Under the pieces are notes generated by a model. It ran no database searches. It was not told the DNA's origin and saw only the letters and a list, made by a program, of their open reading frames with translations. Source: Oasisia sp. SBJ-2009 (taxonomy: Eukaryota; Annelida; Polychaeta; Sabellida; Siboglinidae). From it: a stretch of 64,000 nucleotides of DNA. The stretch is taken from assembly GCA_964017155.1 (NCBI GenBank), contig OZ024856.1:9897882-9961881 (forward strand). Direction: 5' to 3'. The position numbers and the translations under genes are program-made. Positions 62,896 to 64,000 of the stretch are shown here, one piece after another. How positions within the stretch are numbered: position 1 is the first letter of the stretch; every line of letters starts with the position of its first letter.

Positions 62896-63170
62896 GAGCT
62901 ATCAGGTAATCCACCAACTAATAGGCACTGCCAATGTGCAAATTGTGAGAGAAACTGCGCGGGCTGAAAAATGTGAGCCCGCCCCGCCCCACATATTTTG
63001 ACATATCCTGGCCCGCAGCCCGGCCCGCACCGCACTGGTCTGGCCCGCAGCCCGCACCGCCCCGCAATATATATTGTATATACAATATACATAGTATATA
63101 TATATATATATATATTGTATATATATATATTGTATACATATTGTATATACACTATATGTTGTATACATAT

Positions 63171-63202
<32 letters not shown>

Positions 63203-63220
63203 GTATATACATTATATATA

Positions 63221-63290
<70 letters not shown>

Positions 63291-63351
63291 TAATATATGT
63301 GTTTATACATATTCATGTCAAATACAATTACACACATACCTACATTATACT

Positions 63352-63447
<96 letters not shown>

Positions 63448-63523
63448 AATATTTTGTCAATATTAGTCTTTTTGAATGACGTTGTTCAAGTATTATAGCA
63501 TATACTATAACTGTATTGTTTAG
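60819..63523. other. Large intron with GCCCGC clusters and microsatellites
   Basis: No exon recognised. Contents: CA/TA tracts 61070-61254, a GC-rich GCCCGC cluster 61258-61405, about 1.5 kb of AT-rich DNA, a CA tract 62770-62892, a second GCCCGC cluster 62957-63066, and TA/TG tracts 63067-63440. Confidence 0.7.
61258..63066. mobile_element. Possible non-autonomous element bounded by GCCCGC-rich ends
   Basis: Two clusters of GCCCGC/CCCGCCCCGC words (61258-61405 and 62957-63066) share the leading word TGCGCGGGCTG and bracket about 1.5 kb of AT-rich non-coding DNA, with TA repeats outside on both sides. Motif-rich subterminal ends recall hAT-type elements, but the two ends are in direct orientation and I find no clean inverted termini or target duplication. 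Two copies of a short repeat is the alternative. Confidence 0.35.
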
Positions 63524-63618
63524 GTAGACGTGTTGCAAGCATACGAAGAATTGGGTAAACATCTACACAATTTCACGTATGGGACTGCATCAGCGAACCT
63601 TTCTGAGAAACCAACAAA
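63524..63618 (+). CDS. Polycystin-like helical exon 4
   Basis: Acceptor TATTGTTTAG, donor GTAAGA, 95 bp, phase 0 in and 2 out. Encodes [17 protein letters not shown] followed by a linker with possible N-glycosylation sites (NFT, NLS). It continues the VT....ELS......A...L..L pattern of the polycystin post-REJ helices. The phase 2 donor means the gene runs on beyond the window, toward the expected GPS and membrane part. Confidence 0.62.
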
Positions 63619-64000
63619 GTAAGAGTATCTCAATGTTAACAACACCCCTGTCATCGTGTTTGCTCCACCGAATGGCGTTTCCATTTCACTCCATGGTAGA
63701 TCAAACACAAGGCGTGCAGAGAGAAACTCGTAGAATTGCGATGACTTAATAATAGGGCGTGTAAGTCTCGCGCTCGAAAACGAGGCTGGTGGCAGTTGGG
63801 GGCAGGAAATCCATATTCTCCATGTTAACATATAGGACTTTGTTTTGTTTTTGTTTATAATTATCGAACTGTCCCAATTAGCGTGATTTAGTTTTATTGT
63901 CCGAAGGATTATTACAAGCAGAAGCACGGAACACTTTGCCGGTGACAATGATCACTGAAATCATTAATTGTAATCGATTATTATGGTGGTTGCTATGGCT
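63619..64000. other. Intron to the window edge
   Basis: No further exon recognised. A 142-codon minus-strand frame (63520-63948) overlaps the exon on the other strand and has no recognisable domain. Confidence 0.4.

Noticed and set aside
58456..63618. Adhesion GPCR assignment for the helical exons
   Set aside because: The GAIN-like helices alone would allow it, but the REJ cysteine signature at 56722 points to the polycystin-1 family. Not fully excluded because the membrane part lies outside.
63520..63948. 142-codon minus-strand frame at the right edge
   Set aside because: It lies across a supported plus-strand exon and shows no domain or splice evidence.

Overview
The window is nuclear DNA of an invertebrate animal, with no sign of prokaryotic or organellar sequence. 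It has AT-rich introns, GT-AG spliced exons of extracellular domains, CR1/Jockey-type and Penelope-type retroelement remains, a mariner relic, and long CA/TA/TG microsatellites. A lophotrochozoan such as a mollusc is my guess from the domain mix; the species cannot be read from the sequence.

Layout. (1) 1-29253: a tandem array of a 1491-bp unit, 17 full copies and a truncated 18th. Each full copy carries one intact, splice-ready, symmetric (phase 1-1) 114-bp exon for a calcium-binding EGF-like domain, plus a GC-rich block open on both strands. Copy 4 is split by a 3370-bp, 5'-truncated but still open non-LTR retrotransposon on the minus strand (5613-8982), with a 6-bp target duplication. (2) 29349-34743: two homologous Thr/Ser-rich linker exons flanking a decayed CR1 retrotransposon. 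(3) 36579-54384: phase 1-1 exons encoding first and second halves of fucolectin/F5-8C-like (FTP) domains. Their introns hold a Penelope-like relic, a 7.2-kb terminal-inverted-repeat element built from AATGGTA motifs, and a 2.8-kb fold-back element inserted in a mariner transposase relic. (4) 56121-63618: seven exons matching the REJ/FN3-to-GAIN part of the polycystin-1 family. The last is followed by a donor site near the right edge, so the gene continues out of the window.

All exons called are on the plus strand. From the EGF array to the first REJ-region exons every junction is phase 1-1. The simplest reading is one very large receptor gene with the order EGF(n), Thr-rich stalk, FTP lectin-like domains, FN3/REJ, then the helical region before the GPS and membrane part. 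That all these exons belong to one transcript is inference. Exon edges were read by eye from splice consensus, phase and family motifs. The near-identity of whole EGF units, introns included, means the array was amplified or homogenised recently and probably varies in copy number.
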